From Lachnospiraceae bacterium (lineage in GTDB: Bacteria > Bacillota > Clostridia > Lachnospirales > Lachnospiraceae), in contig JAEFAR010000010.1 of assembly GCA_016287675.1 (NCBI GenBank), forward strand, positions 1-62,403: a stretch of DNA of 62,403 bases, in the 5' to 3' direction. Below, in pieces: positions 35,131-43,452 of this stretch. The stretch's first letter is position 1; each line of letters starts with the position of its first letter. Under the pieces are notes generated by a model that saw only the letters and a program-made list of their open reading frames with translations, was not told where the DNA came from and ran no database searches. The position numbers and the translations under genes were made by a program.

Positions 35131-37533
35131 TTATTGTTTTTCCATGGCTGCCCTGTTCAGATGCCGCATGGCCGCCACTGCCTGTCCCAGACAGATCCCT
35201 CCGTCATTGGGGGGGATGAGCCTGTGTCTGTAAACTTTTAATCCTTTATCTTTAAGCTGCTTTTCGGTAAGTCGTAAAAGCAGCCTGTTCTGATACACAC
35301 CGCCTGTAAGGGCAACTCCCGAAAGAGGAGCATCCGGGGCTTTTCTTTCGTAGTCTGCGAAGATCCTCTCGCTCAGATCCGCGATCTGCCGAGCCAGGCC
35401 TTCATGGAAAGCAAATGCAAGTGCTCCCTTGTCTTCCCCTTTCTCCGCTCCCACGCATATTCTTTCAAAAAACAGATCCGTACGCATCAGGTACCTGCCC
35501 TCCTCTTCCCCGACATCAAAGATCCCGGGATCGAGATATTTTTCAATATATTCCGAAATGTCACGCCCTTTTGCGAAACATCTTTCTTCAAATTCTTCCG
35601 CGGCAAATTCAAGAGAGGTGGCCGCTTCCCCTTCGAAGGTGGAAGCGGTTTTAACTGAAAGCAGGGCACTGACCGCATCAAACAATCTTCCCGCGCTGGT
35701 GGATCTTACGGTGTTCACCCCTGTCCTCAGCATTCCCGGGATCACCTTAAAGGCAGGTGAAACATTCAGTCCCAGTTTTTCAGCCCTTTCCATGCCCTCC
35801 TTTTCTCCGTATAACATACAGAGCATTGCGGTCGCTATCCTCCAGCCTTCCTTTGCGGAAGCATCTCCGCCGGGCTGTTTAAAGGGAACGATACTTCCGG
35901 CTCTGGAAAATCCGTCGTAGTCCGATATCAGAAATTCGCCGCCCCAGATGGAGCCGTCGGTGCCGTATCCTGTGCCGTCAAAGGAAACTCCCAGCACCCG
36001 ACGGTCCGATGAAAGATCATTCTCCGCCATGCAGGAAAGCACGTGTGCATAATGATGCTGGATCGGGAAGATCTCGTCTCCCAGCTCCCGTGCAACGGCA
36101 GTTGTGTTGTACTTGGGATGAAGATCGCATGCAACGATCATATGCCTGCTTTCAAGTAATGTTTCCATGCGGATCACGGATTCTTTCAATGCTTTCACTG
36201 TTCGGACATCTTCCATGTCTCCCACGTAAGGGGAGGGATAGAAAAGGCTGTCCTTTGCAACGCAGAAGGTGTTTTTCAGTTCTCCTCCCACAGCAAGGAC
36301 CATGCCCTTAAAGTTTTCGCTCATCATCACCGGGAGCGGGGCAAAGCCTCTGGAGCGTCTTATCATGTATGGCTCATTATTGTAAAGATCCATTACGGAA
36401 TCGTCGCACCTGAGTCTGATCTTCCTGTTGTGGGACAGTATCAGGTCTGTATAGGATGCGATCTCCTTTTCAGCATCCTCATCATCCCTGCATATGGGAG
36501 CTCCCGACACGTTTCCGCTGGTCATGACAAAGCAGTCCGTCCCAACGTCAAAATTATCGTTATATTCAAATAAGAGCATCTGTACCGGAGCATAGGGAAG
36601 CATGACTCCGATCCTTGGATTACCCGGGGCTACGGAAGGTGCGAGTGACGCATCTTTCCGCTTTTTGAGGAGCAAGATGGGCTTTTGATGGCCTGTCAGG
36701 ATCTCCTCCTGCTCTTTTGTGACTTCACAGTATCTTCTGACGGTGTCCATGTCTTTCATCATTACCGCAAAGGGCTTTGCAGGCCTGTTCTTTCTTGTTC
36801 TGAGCAGCGACACCGCCTCTTCGTTCTTTGCATCACAACAGAGATGAAAACCGCCGATACCCTTGATGGCAATGATCTTTCCTTCCGAGATCGCCTTTCT
36901 GGAGAGAATGATAGCTTCCCTGTCACGCACATTGCTTCCCATAATGTACACATGAGGTCCACAGTCGTTGCAGCAGACAGGCTGAGCATCGTATCGCCTT
37001 GTTTCCGGGTTTGTATACTCTTCTTCACACTTGGGGCACATGGGAAACTCTCCCATGCTGGTCCGCACCCTGTCATAGGGCATGGAATCCAGAATGGTGA
37101 CTCTGGGCCCGCAGGCAGTGCAGTTTATGAAGGGATGCATGTATCTTCTGTTATTTGGATCGTACAGTTCTTTTCTACACTTGTCGCACGTTGCAATGTC
37201 AGGAGAAACGAAGATGTCTCCCGCTTCTTTTTCGCTTTCCTTGATAATGAAGCTGTCTTCATCGTAGGGAAGGCTCTCCGAAAAAACATCCGGTTCAATC
37301 CCCGTATATGGTTTTACGTCTGTTTTAAGGATCGTGGATCTTTCCGGTGCATCATGCTTTATCCTCTTTACAAATTCATCCAGAACCTCTTCATCGCCTT
37401 TTGCGAGAACTTCAACGTAGGACCCTTTGTTTGATACGCTGCCCCTCACCTTTAGTTCGTGGGCAAGACGGCTCACAAAGGGCCTGAAGCCCACACCCTG
37501 TACGATCCCGTAAATCCTGATGATCCTGTTCAT
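35131..37533 (-). CDS. hypF: HypF, carbamoyltransferase
   Basis: HypF uses carbamoyl phosphate and ATP to carbamoylate HypE. All parts are present in 800 residues: acylphosphatase-like domain (IYGIVQGVGFRPFV), two zinc fingers (CDKCRKEL with CTACGPR, CPKCEEEY with CCNDCGPH), a YrdC-like domain (KGIGGFHLCCDAKNEEAV, RPFAVMM-type segment, TSGNVSG) and the C-terminal Kae1-like carbamoyltransferase (HHYAHVLSCMAEN, VSFDGTGYGTDGSIWGGEF, LTGGVYQN). The start at 37533 has GGAGAG; it begins one base after the stop of the nitrogenase-like K2 gene, tying the hyp genes to that operon. Confidence 0.95.
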   Translation of the reverse strand: MNRIIRIYGIVQGVGFRPFVSRLAHELKVRGSVSNKGSYVEVLAKGDEEVLDEFVKRIKHDAPERSTILKTDVKPYTGIEPDVFSESLPYDEDSFIIKESEKEAGDIFVSPDIATCDKCRKELYDPNNRRYMHPFINCTACGPRVTILDSMPYDRVRTSMGEFPMCPKCEEEYTNPETRRYDAQPVCCNDCGPHVYIMGSNVRDREAIILSRKAISEGKIIAIKGIGGFHLCCDAKNEEAVSLLRTRKNRPAKPFAVMMKDMDTVRRYCEVTKEQEEILTGHQKPILLLKKRKDASLAPSVAPGNPRIGVMLPYAPVQMLLFEYNDNFDVGTDCFVMTSGNVSGAPICRDDEDAEKEIASYTDLILSHNRKIRLRCDDSVMDLYNNEPYMIRRSRGFAPLPVMMSENFKGMVLAVGGELKNTFCVAKDSLFYPSPYVGDMEDVRTVKALKESVIRMETLLESRHMIVACDLHPKYNTTAVARELGDEIFPIQHHYAHVLSCMAENDLSSDRRVLGVSFDGTGYGTDGSIWGGEFLISDYDGFSRAGSIVPFKQPGGDASAKEGWRIATAMLCMLYGEKEGMERAEKLGLNVSPAFKVIPGMLRTGVNTVRSTSAGRLFDAVSALLSVKTASTFEGEAATSLEFAAEEFEERCFAKGRDISEYIEKYLDPGIFDVGEEEGRYLMRTDLFFERICVGAEKGEDKGALAFAFHEGLARQIADLSERIFADYERKAPDAPLSGVALTGGVYQNRLLLRLTEKQLKDKGLKVYRHRLIPPNDGGICLGQAVAAMRHLNRAAMEKQ

Positions 37534-37534
37534 T

Positions 37535-38584
37535 TTACTCTCCGCTGTAGCCTGACACCGCATAATGAGCCGCATCAATGTAATTTCCTTTAAATTCTTT
37601 TATCGCTCTCTTAAAAAGAGGATCTCCGATGACTGTATCAAAGTCTCCATTAAGAACGAGATCCCTGAACCGGTCTTCCGTTTCAAGCCTCAGATCTCCT
37701 TCGCAGGCAAATTCCTTATCCAGTCTGAACCAGGTAGCCACTGTGACCTTGCTTGTCCCATCCGCTTCCAAGAGCATTTTTCTGATCTCGTTTGCCGCAG
37801 CCTGCTGATGGATGACCAGTGTCTTTTTCCCGGCTGCCTTAAGAAAAGCTTCCTTTTCCTCACTCTTAAAGAAGGGAAAGCCCATGCTGTAGGGAGTTTT
37901 AAACCTCTCCTTTAACATCCTTGCGGCCTTTAAGCCTGCGGGAGAAACAACCAGGTTGCATCTGACTCTTCCTGCCTTTTCGATTTCCTCAAGTCCAGCT
38001 CCCATGCCGTAAGGAAAGACTTTATCAAATCCTCCCTCGCGTCCGATCTCTTTTACAAAGGCTTCGGGATGAGTGATGCTGAGATCCAAAGGAGTCATTC
38101 CGATGATCCCAAGTGTGTTTTCTTTTTCTCCGCTCTCATCCTTTGTAAATGTGGTAAATAATTCTTCCCAAGCACTTTCCGCACCTTCATCGTAAAGAGC
38201 CGTTCCTTTGCATTCCACTGCCAGGATCGTCATCCCTGTTTTTTTCCGCGCCAGACTCTTTAAAGCTCTGTAATCGGTGGCGGTCACCGCAGGAACCGGA
38301 GTTCCTATGATTGCCGCAAACTCCCCTCCCACCTGAGAAAGGGCCAGTTTCAGCTTTTCCACCAGTCTGTCGTCTCTTCCCAGAATGGCATCCATGTCTC
38401 TGAGCCCCGCCGAAAAGATCCTGCTCTTCTGCCCGAACCATCTGGGTTCGTCAAAGCCGCAGATGTTTCCCGTACAGCCTCCCGCATCACTGATCACTAT
38501 GATGCCGCCCAGATCATAGAACACCGCCTGGGCTCCGGACTGATCCGGTGCAAAAGGGGATAAATATTTCAGAAGTCCTTTCAT
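37535..38584 (-). CDS. Nitrogenase component-1-like subunit K2, 349 aa
   Basis: Homologous to the K1 protein at 40711-41853: both begin with a segment giving LGGIIVISDAGGC...FDEPRW or [13 protein letters not shown]...HDEPRW, corresponding to the P-cluster end of NifK/NifN-type chains. C37 and C42 are candidate cluster ligands. TPVPAVTATDYRAL, IGMTPLDLSITH and VIGDPLFKRAIKEF follow the NifD/K Rossmann-repeat layout. The chain is shorter than NifK (about 520) and lacks the other P-cluster cysteines. It overlaps the D2 gene by four bases (ATGA), so D2 and K2 are probably a heterodimer. Substrate unknown. Confidence 0.82.
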   Translation of the reverse strand: MKGLLKYLSPFAPDQSGAQAVFYDLGGIIVISDAGGCTGNICGFDEPRWFGQKSRIFSAGLRDMDAILGRDDRLVEKLKLALSQVGGEFAAIIGTPVPAVTATDYRALKSLARKKTGMTILAVECKGTALYDEGAESAWEELFTTFTKDESGEKENTLGIIGMTPLDLSITHPEAFVKEIGREGGFDKVFPYGMGAGLEEIEKAGRVRCNLVVSPAGLKAARMLKERFKTPYSMGFPFFKSEEKEAFLKAAGKKTLVIHQQAAANEIRKMLLEADGTSKVTVATWFRLDKEFACEGDLRLETEDRFRDLVLNGDFDTVIGDPLFKRAIKEFKGNYIDAAHYAVSGYSGE

Positions 38585-39894
38585 TCAACCACCTCAACAT
38601 TTGCGCTGTTTTCGACATCCAGCGTTTCTTTTATGCTCCGGAAGAGTTTTTTTACTCCCGAAAAGCCGAAGGGCTTGTGTTCATCATTCCAGTCAAGTCC
38701 GGGAATTCCCGGATGATAGTAGGCTGCATCTTTTCCCAGCCTGAAATCGCTGTTATTGTTCCCTATGCCGTAATTCAGCATCGTGGGGGAAAGATTTGAG
38801 TAGATCACCGTATTTGGTGACAGTTTTGCGATGGCTTTAATGTAATTAAAGTTTTCGTTGGTGACAGTCCCGAAGATCTCACTGACTCCGAATCCGTAGG
38901 TAAGGAGCGAAAGCGACAGCTCAAAGGCATCTGCATTAAGCCATTCCCCCACGGAAAATGTGAGGTTAGGATAGGCATTTTTTAAGGCATCCACCGCTGC
39001 CCGGGCCTCCTCTTCGTATTTCTTTGTATCTATCTCACAGCCGATGGCATTTCCGAACAGTGCATATTGTTTCCCGATCCTGTCGATGTCGTAAAGTCTC
39101 GTCAGTTCTATGCCCGGGATACCCAGGTTTTTGTTCATCTCATCCGCAGCGCTTCTGCATTCCGGATTCAGTATTATATTAAAATTAGCTTCTGCCATCT
39201 TTTTGTATTCTTCAAAATCTTTGCAGCCCGCCAGCTGTCTGATGTGCTCGATACCGATGTCTTCAAGGATCCCGAACATTTCGCTGTCTTCATCAAAGGT
39301 CGCAAATTCTCCCAGGAGGTTCACTGCCACAGGGTCCTTTTGAGCCGGCTCCAGAAGCGAATAAACCGTCTTTCTCACCGCTGTCATGGGAGGCATTCTG
39401 CCTTCTCTGGTCAATGCATACATGTAGCAGGCTTTAACCGGCACTTTTGCGTACTCCGAAGCCTCTCTGCAGACCCGCTCCATGTCCGTTCCCAAAAGAG
39501 CATCCACGCAGGTAATGCAGATCATTACGACCGAGGGCTTTGTTTCCAGAAAATCCACCACTTCCTTAACAGCCTTTTTGATCTTGGGAAGATGCCTTCC
39601 CGTAACTATGTCGGTTTCATCCTGAAGAAGGAAGAAAAACCTGTCTCTGTACTCACCGGGCACAGAGGAAATGGCAGTATTCCTTCCGCAGCATCCCGGT
39701 GCCACCAGGAGCATCACGGAACCCGGAACCGCAAGTCCCGCTCTCTTAACGCCGAAGCCCTGAGCTCCGGGAGAGTTAAAGGAAAGTGTGGCGGGGGAAC
39801 TGTAGATCAGATGATCCTTGGAAAGAAATTCCGCCGGCAGGTTATCTTTTCCTCTTTCAGCCAATTGTGCGGCAGTCATGCCAAAAGCTTCCAT
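38581..39894 (-). CDS. Nitrogenase component-1-like subunit D2, 437 aa
   Basis: A NifD/NifE-like chain. VAPGCCGRN (C68, C69) matches the first P-cluster loop and ICITCVDALLGTD (C126, C129) the CPxGLIGDD loop. PVKACYMYAL, VNLLGEFATF, ILNPECRSAADEMNKNLGIP and TFSVGEWLNADAFELSLSLL follow the three-domain component-1 fold. FeMo-cofactor ligands (Cys275/His442 of NifD) are not evident, so a simple 4Fe-4S reductase like BchNB or CfbD is more likely than a nitrogenase. It is separated by 11 bases from nifH-like and overlaps K2. Confidence 0.82.
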   Translation of the reverse strand: MEAFGMTAAQLAERGKDNLPAEFLSKDHLIYSSPATLSFNSPGAQGFGVKRAGLAVPGSVMLLVAPGCCGRNTAISSVPGEYRDRFFFLLQDETDIVTGRHLPKIKKAVKEVVDFLETKPSVVMICITCVDALLGTDMERVCREASEYAKVPVKACYMYALTREGRMPPMTAVRKTVYSLLEPAQKDPVAVNLLGEFATFDEDSEMFGILEDIGIEHIRQLAGCKDFEEYKKMAEANFNIILNPECRSAADEMNKNLGIPGIELTRLYDIDRIGKQYALFGNAIGCEIDTKKYEEEARAAVDALKNAYPNLTFSVGEWLNADAFELSLSLLTYGFGVSEIFGTVTNENFNYIKAIAKLSPNTVIYSNLSPTMLNYGIGNNNSDFRLGKDAAYYHPGIPGLDWNDEHKPFGFSGVKKLFRSIKETLDVENSANVEVVE

Positions 39895-39905
39895 TTGTTA
39901 TCTCC

Positions 39906-40670
39906 TCAAACTTCCTGTCCGTCTTCTTTCAAAAGCTTCTCTGCCAGATCCAGATAGATGCGGCTGATGGGCAGATCGGGGTTACCTTCGATGACTGTCA
40001 TTCCCCGGTCTTCAAAGTCATTGATATCCTGACATCTGGGAATGTCCGCAACTATCTCCAGACCTCTTTCGTCGGCAAAGGCCTTCACCTTTTCGTATTC
40101 GTTGTCCACATTTCTGCGGTTCAAAATGAGTCCTCTGACCCTTGCATAGCCTCTGTCTTCAAAGTTTTTAACCGCTGAACAGATGTTCCCTGCAGCATAA
40201 AGAGCCATCTTTTCACCGGAGGTTACGATCAGCACCTTTTCTGCATAACCTTCTCTGATGGGAGCCGCAAAACCTCCGCACACAACATCTCCAAGAACAT
40301 CGTAGAGCACCACGTCGGGCTTAAAGGTCTCGTAAAGCTCCAGATCCTCAAGAAGCGTAAATGTGGTTATTATGCCTCTTCCCGCACATCCGAGACCCGG
40401 AGTGGGGCCACCGGTCTCTATGCACAGGACTCCTCCGTAACCCTCTTTTGCGATCTCATCCAATCGCTCCGGTTCCTTGTCATGATCCCTGTAATAGTGC
40501 ATTACGGGGGAAACAGGTTTACCCTTAAGCAGATTCATGGTGGAATCCGCCTTGGGATCGCAGCCGATCTGTATGACTTTTTTGCCCAGCTTTGCAAAAG
40601 CCGCTGCCAGATTTGAAGTTGTGGTGGATTTACCGATGCCGCCTTTACCGTATACCGCTATTTTTAACAT
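39906..40670 (-). CDS. NifH-like iron protein, 254 aa
   Basis: Homodimeric ATP-driven electron donor to component-1-type reductases. Walker A is GKGGIGKST (8-16); C95 (GLGCAGRGI) and C131 ([16 protein letters not shown]) are the two cluster cysteines, so a shared 4Fe-4S cluster is expected. [10 protein letters not shown] is switch II. It is shorter than canonical NifH (about 290), close to BchL/CfbC-like members. It lies between the two component-1 pairs, so a single reductase may serve both. Confidence 0.93.
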   Translation of the reverse strand: MLKIAVYGKGGIGKSTTTSNLAAAFAKLGKKVIQIGCDPKADSTMNLLKGKPVSPVMHYYRDHDKEPERLDEIAKEGYGGVLCIETGGPTPGLGCAGRGIITTFTLLEDLELYETFKPDVVLYDVLGDVVCGGFAAPIREGYAEKVLIVTSGEKMALYAAGNICSAVKNFEDRGYARVRGLILNRRNVDNEYEKVKAFADERGLEIVADIPRCQDINDFEDRGMTVIEGNPDLPISRIYLDLAEKLLKEDGQEV

Positions 40671-40710
40671 GTGACTCCTCGTTTCTTTTGTTACTTGATT
40701 TCCTTGTTTT

Positions 40711-41853
40711 TTAGCTCTTTATTTCATTCATTATTCTTTCGTAAAGCCATTCACCTTTGCCTATAAGATCCGGAATGTCCCTTTCGAACATTCTTCCCGA
40801 AAAAGCCATATGGGGGAGTTCTAAGAATCTTTTGTCTTTACATATGCCTTTGAAAAGGGGATCCGCAATGACCGTATCCACATCTGCCAGTTCCCGGATG
40901 AGATCGTCCTCCTCCGGGGCATAGCGGAAATCCATGCCTGCCGGATTTACCCTGGGATCCCTGATGTGATCCGTCATACAAAGAGCACGTGAGTCTATGC
41001 CCAGGTCTTTAAGGCTTTCCGCAAGGCTGAGTCCCGAGATCTGCTCTCCGATCACAGCCACCTTTCCCAGGTCATTCCCTGTTGTCATTTTTTTAAGTTC
41101 CTCGGCGAGCTGTGCTGTATCAAAGGGTATCCCGAAAACGTAGGGAATCCCGAAACGCTCCTTCAGGACCTTCGCAGCTCCCGTTCCGCCGTAGGAGACC
41201 ACAAGACTCACATCCGCGTTTCCTGCTTTTGAGATCTCTTCCGGACTGCTTCCCATGGCAAAGCAGGAATTGCACTCCATTCCATGATCCAAAAGCCATT
41301 TTTTAAGGCTGTCTGCAGCTCCTGTCATTCCGAAGTCCAAAGGTGTCACCCCAAGAAGATTCACCTTTATGGGGCGCTCGTCGATCGACATATCGGAGAT
41401 TTCTCTTGTCAGTGCAAACCGTTCCGCAATCGCCTTAAATGCATCTCTCATGCCCCTTGTGTAGTACTGCATGCCGTTGGAATCAAAGCCGAAGGCCGGA
41501 ATGCCAAGCTTCTCCTCCAGTATCTTTGCTATGGCTCTGTAATCCGTCCCCACCATATAGGGTACAGGGGCACCCACTATGGCGATAAATCGGGGCCGGT
41601 ACTTCCCAGCAGTTTCCAGAATGTCTTCTATCAGTTTACTGTCACGGCCCAGGATGGTTTCGTTTCTGGAAAGAGCCGAAATGTAGATCATGCTGTCCAT
41701 GTCGTACCATCTGGGTTCGTCATGGGTGGTGTAAGTGGAATTACACCCTGAAGCATCATGTATCACCACCATGCCTCCCAGCTCGTAAAGAGCCGAGCAG
41801 ATGCCGAATTCATCCGAAGAATATGTACTTATCAAAGCGAATGTCTGTTTCAT
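40711..41853 (-). CDS. Nitrogenase component-1-like subunit K1, 380 aa
   Basis: Paralogue of K2. C19 ([13 protein letters not shown]) and C37 ([19 protein letters not shown]) are candidate cluster ligands. [51 protein letters not shown] and [13 protein letters not shown] are component-1 Rossmann segments. It starts in the ATGA overlap with the D1 gene, so D1 and K1 should form a complex. No cofactor-binding histidine or alpha-type cysteine is evident. The target molecule is unknown. Confidence 0.82.
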   Translation of the reverse strand: MKQTFALISTYSSDEFGICSALYELGGMVVIHDASGCNSTYTTHDEPRWYDMDSMIYISALSRNETILGRDSKLIEDILETAGKYRPRFIAIVGAPVPYMVGTDYRAIAKILEEKLGIPAFGFDSNGMQYYTRGMRDAFKAIAERFALTREISDMSIDERPIKVNLLGVTPLDFGMTGAADSLKKWLLDHGMECNSCFAMGSSPEEISKAGNADVSLVVSYGGTGAAKVLKERFGIPYVFGIPFDTAQLAEELKKMTTGNDLGKVAVIGEQISGLSLAESLKDLGIDSRALCMTDHIRDPRVNPAGMDFRYAPEEDDLIRELADVDTVIADPLFKGICKDKRFLELPHMAFSGRMFERDIPDLIGKGEWLYERIMNEIKS

Positions 41854-43205
41854 ATGCAGCTTTCACAGCCGAAACCTTTGGCCCGGATCAGCTTTCTCCT
41901 GTCTTTCTTATTTAGAAAAGCATCTGTCATGAGTTCCGTAAATCTTATAATGCCGTCGTATCCCAGGAATCCTCCGCCTTCAGCGATGTTCACAAAATGA
42001 TCCGTTGCAAAAAAGTAGGCAGCCTTCTGCCCCACAGCCAAAACAGTTTCTTCCTTTTCGCTGTCCGCGTTCTTCTCATGCTCACTTGCGAAAAATCTGC
42101 TTTCCGGCTGATTCGTAGCCAAGATCTCCATGCAGGGATGCGTCTTCTTAAGTTCTTCAAAGGCTTCCCTGTCCTCAGGCTGCACAAGATCCGTGCACAC
42201 CGCAGTCACATTGATCCCGTGATCTGTCAGCATCTTCGCAAAGGAAAAGATCCTTGTGGTCAAAGTGTAGTCAAGAGCCACCGGGGTATCCTTTATCAGT
42301 CCTTTTAAACTGTCAAGTGCTGCTTCCGCCTGTGTTCTCAATTCCGAAAAGTCCGGAGCCGGGATCAAAAGCCGCTCTGCAAGCTTCCTGTAGTTTTCGT
42401 CGATCTCATCCGGATCGAAGCTGTTGGAAAAGTAGAAGCTGTCCATGTCAAGGCGATCTTTGAGGTCCTTCGCTTCCGCTGCCACAACCGGTTCGTAGTA
42501 AAGGTTCATGGATGCATTTTCCATGTCCACGTACTCGTCAAAGGTCTTACAGTCATGTATGCTCTTAAGTTCGAAGCCGTTACCGTTAAGCCATCCTCTT
42601 AATTCCGCAGTTTCGGAAAGCCTCAGGTTGGATCCTATGATGTTGATCCTCTTGTCATCGCATCTCGTTCTTTCCTTCCAGACTCTTGTCATCTGCCGTC
42701 TCATTCTCTGATCCGGCGAGATCCCGCTCTTTCTCATGGCAGGGATCATGTAGCAGTCCAGGATCTCTATGTCCGGATGCTCTTTTCTGATCCTTTCAAA
42801 CACGCTGTTGTGGTCGTAGCTCATGAAGAAATGCTGGCAGGTGATGAAAAGCTGGATGCATTTAGGCTTCTCAGTAAGCTTTGCAAGGACATCATTCACT
42901 CCCTCCACCATGAGTTTTTCGATGGTTCCGTTGATGATGTCATTCTCTCTGATGGCAATGGCCGAGTAGCGGTCAAGGGCATTCATTTCCGCTGCCGTGA
43001 GCACAACGCCCCTTAAGCAGCCGTAAGCACAGACAAAGATCTGGTGAGTCTCAGGCATCAAAAAGCCTGTCTGTGCGATGTTCCACATGCCTCTGGCGGG
43101 GGCGGAGTACTCCAGTCCCATGTAAAAAGGCTGAGGGAAAGATGCCTCACAGATCTTTACACTGCCCGCTTTTGCAGGTTCATTTGCCATTACATGTTTT
43201 AACAT
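41850..43205 (-). CDS. Nitrogenase component-1-like subunit D1, 451 aa
   Basis: The first large gene of the operon, with start at 43205 (GGGAGG seven bases before). Candidate cluster ligands are C59 and C63 (FVCAYGCLRG) and C123 (FITCQHFFMSYDH). Residues 180-440 follow the component-1 repeats (INIIGSNLRLSETAELRGWLNGNG, LDYTLTTRIFSFAKMLTDHGINVTAV, FLGYDGIIRFTELMTDAFL). It ends with GFGCESCI, giving a C-terminal CXXC (C447, C450) absent from D2, perhaps for metal or cluster transfer. The ribosome binding site lies inside the preceding 33-codon ORF, so translation is probably coupled to it. Confidence 0.82.
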   Translation of the reverse strand: MLKHVMANEPAKAGSVKICEASFPQPFYMGLEYSAPARGMWNIAQTGFLMPETHQIFVCAYGCLRGVVLTAAEMNALDRYSAIAIRENDIINGTIEKLMVEGVNDVLAKLTEKPKCIQLFITCQHFFMSYDHNSVFERIRKEHPDIEILDCYMIPAMRKSGISPDQRMRRQMTRVWKERTRCDDKRINIIGSNLRLSETAELRGWLNGNGFELKSIHDCKTFDEYVDMENASMNLYYEPVVAAEAKDLKDRLDMDSFYFSNSFDPDEIDENYRKLAERLLIPAPDFSELRTQAEAALDSLKGLIKDTPVALDYTLTTRIFSFAKMLTDHGINVTAVCTDLVQPEDREAFEELKKTHPCMEILATNQPESRFFASEHEKNADSEKEETVLAVGQKAAYFFATDHFVNIAEGGGFLGYDGIIRFTELMTDAFLNKKDRRKLIRAKGFGCESCI

Positions 43206-43209
43206 TACA

Positions 43210-43311
43210 TTACCTCCCGCTGTCGGTGTCATCATTACCCGGGCAAATAAAAAAGCCCATGCACGGATAATCCGAACATGGGCACAAAATACCTGTATCG
43301 TGTGATTTCAT
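43210..43311 (-). CDS. Cysteine-rich 33-aa ORF opening the nitrogenase-like operon
   Basis: ATG at 43311 has GAGGA seven bases upstream, one of the best start signals in the window, and lies about 45 bases after a strong promoter. The 33-residue product has cysteines at 10, 12, 17 and 23 (LCPCSDYPCMGFFICPG), then an acidic tail. Its stop TAA lies five bases before the D1 ATG, and D1's GGGAGG is inside its last two sense codons, so translation should be coupled. It could be a small iron- or cluster-binding peptide working with the complex, or a leader peptide whose cysteine codons control the terminator hairpin it overlaps. I do not recognise it. Confidence 0.6.
   Translation of the reverse strand: MKSHDTGILCPCSDYPCMGFFICPGNDDTDSGR
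43243..43283 (-). promoter_or_regulatory. Terminator-like attenuator hairpin inside the leader ORF
   Basis: On the minus strand GCCCATG (43283-43277) and CATGGGC (43261-43255) pair around a region that itself contains GGA-TTA-TCC, followed by six T (43254-43249). It lies downstream of the operon promoter and upstream of D1, so it can act as an attenuator; translation of the cysteine ORF would cover it. Confidence 0.55.
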
Positions 43312-43359
43312 GTCTTTTTCCTCGGGACGCACCCTTGGCATCAGATCATTCCGTTTGAT

Positions 43360-43389
43360 ATTGTATACTTTAAAAGAGCAGTTAGTCAA
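43360..43389 (-). promoter_or_regulatory. Promoter of the nitrogenase-like/hyp operon
   Basis: TTGACT (43389-43384) and TATACAAT (43367-43360), spacing 16-18 bp depending on the -10 chosen. It is located after the CotH gene on the same strand and about 50 bases before the cysteine-rich ORF; no other promoter is obvious down to hypE. Confidence 0.65.
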
Positions 43390-43452
43390 TACTGACTTTT
43401 TTTACTTCAGGGCGATCGGAAATTCCCACCATGAGGTAGTTCTCGGTCTTAT

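Noticed and set aside
39067-39957. 296-codon plus-strand frame opposite the D2 gene
   Set aside because: Antisense of an identified nitrogenase-like gene; residue pattern is not protein-like.
37535-43205. True N2-fixing nitrogenase
   Set aside because: Chains are short, FeMo-co ligands are not evident and there are no nifB/E/N-type genes with canonical features here.
43284-43360. Known riboswitch in the leader of the nitrogenase-like operon
   Set aside because: Only about 45 bases separate promoter and ORF; I could not match any known aptamer.
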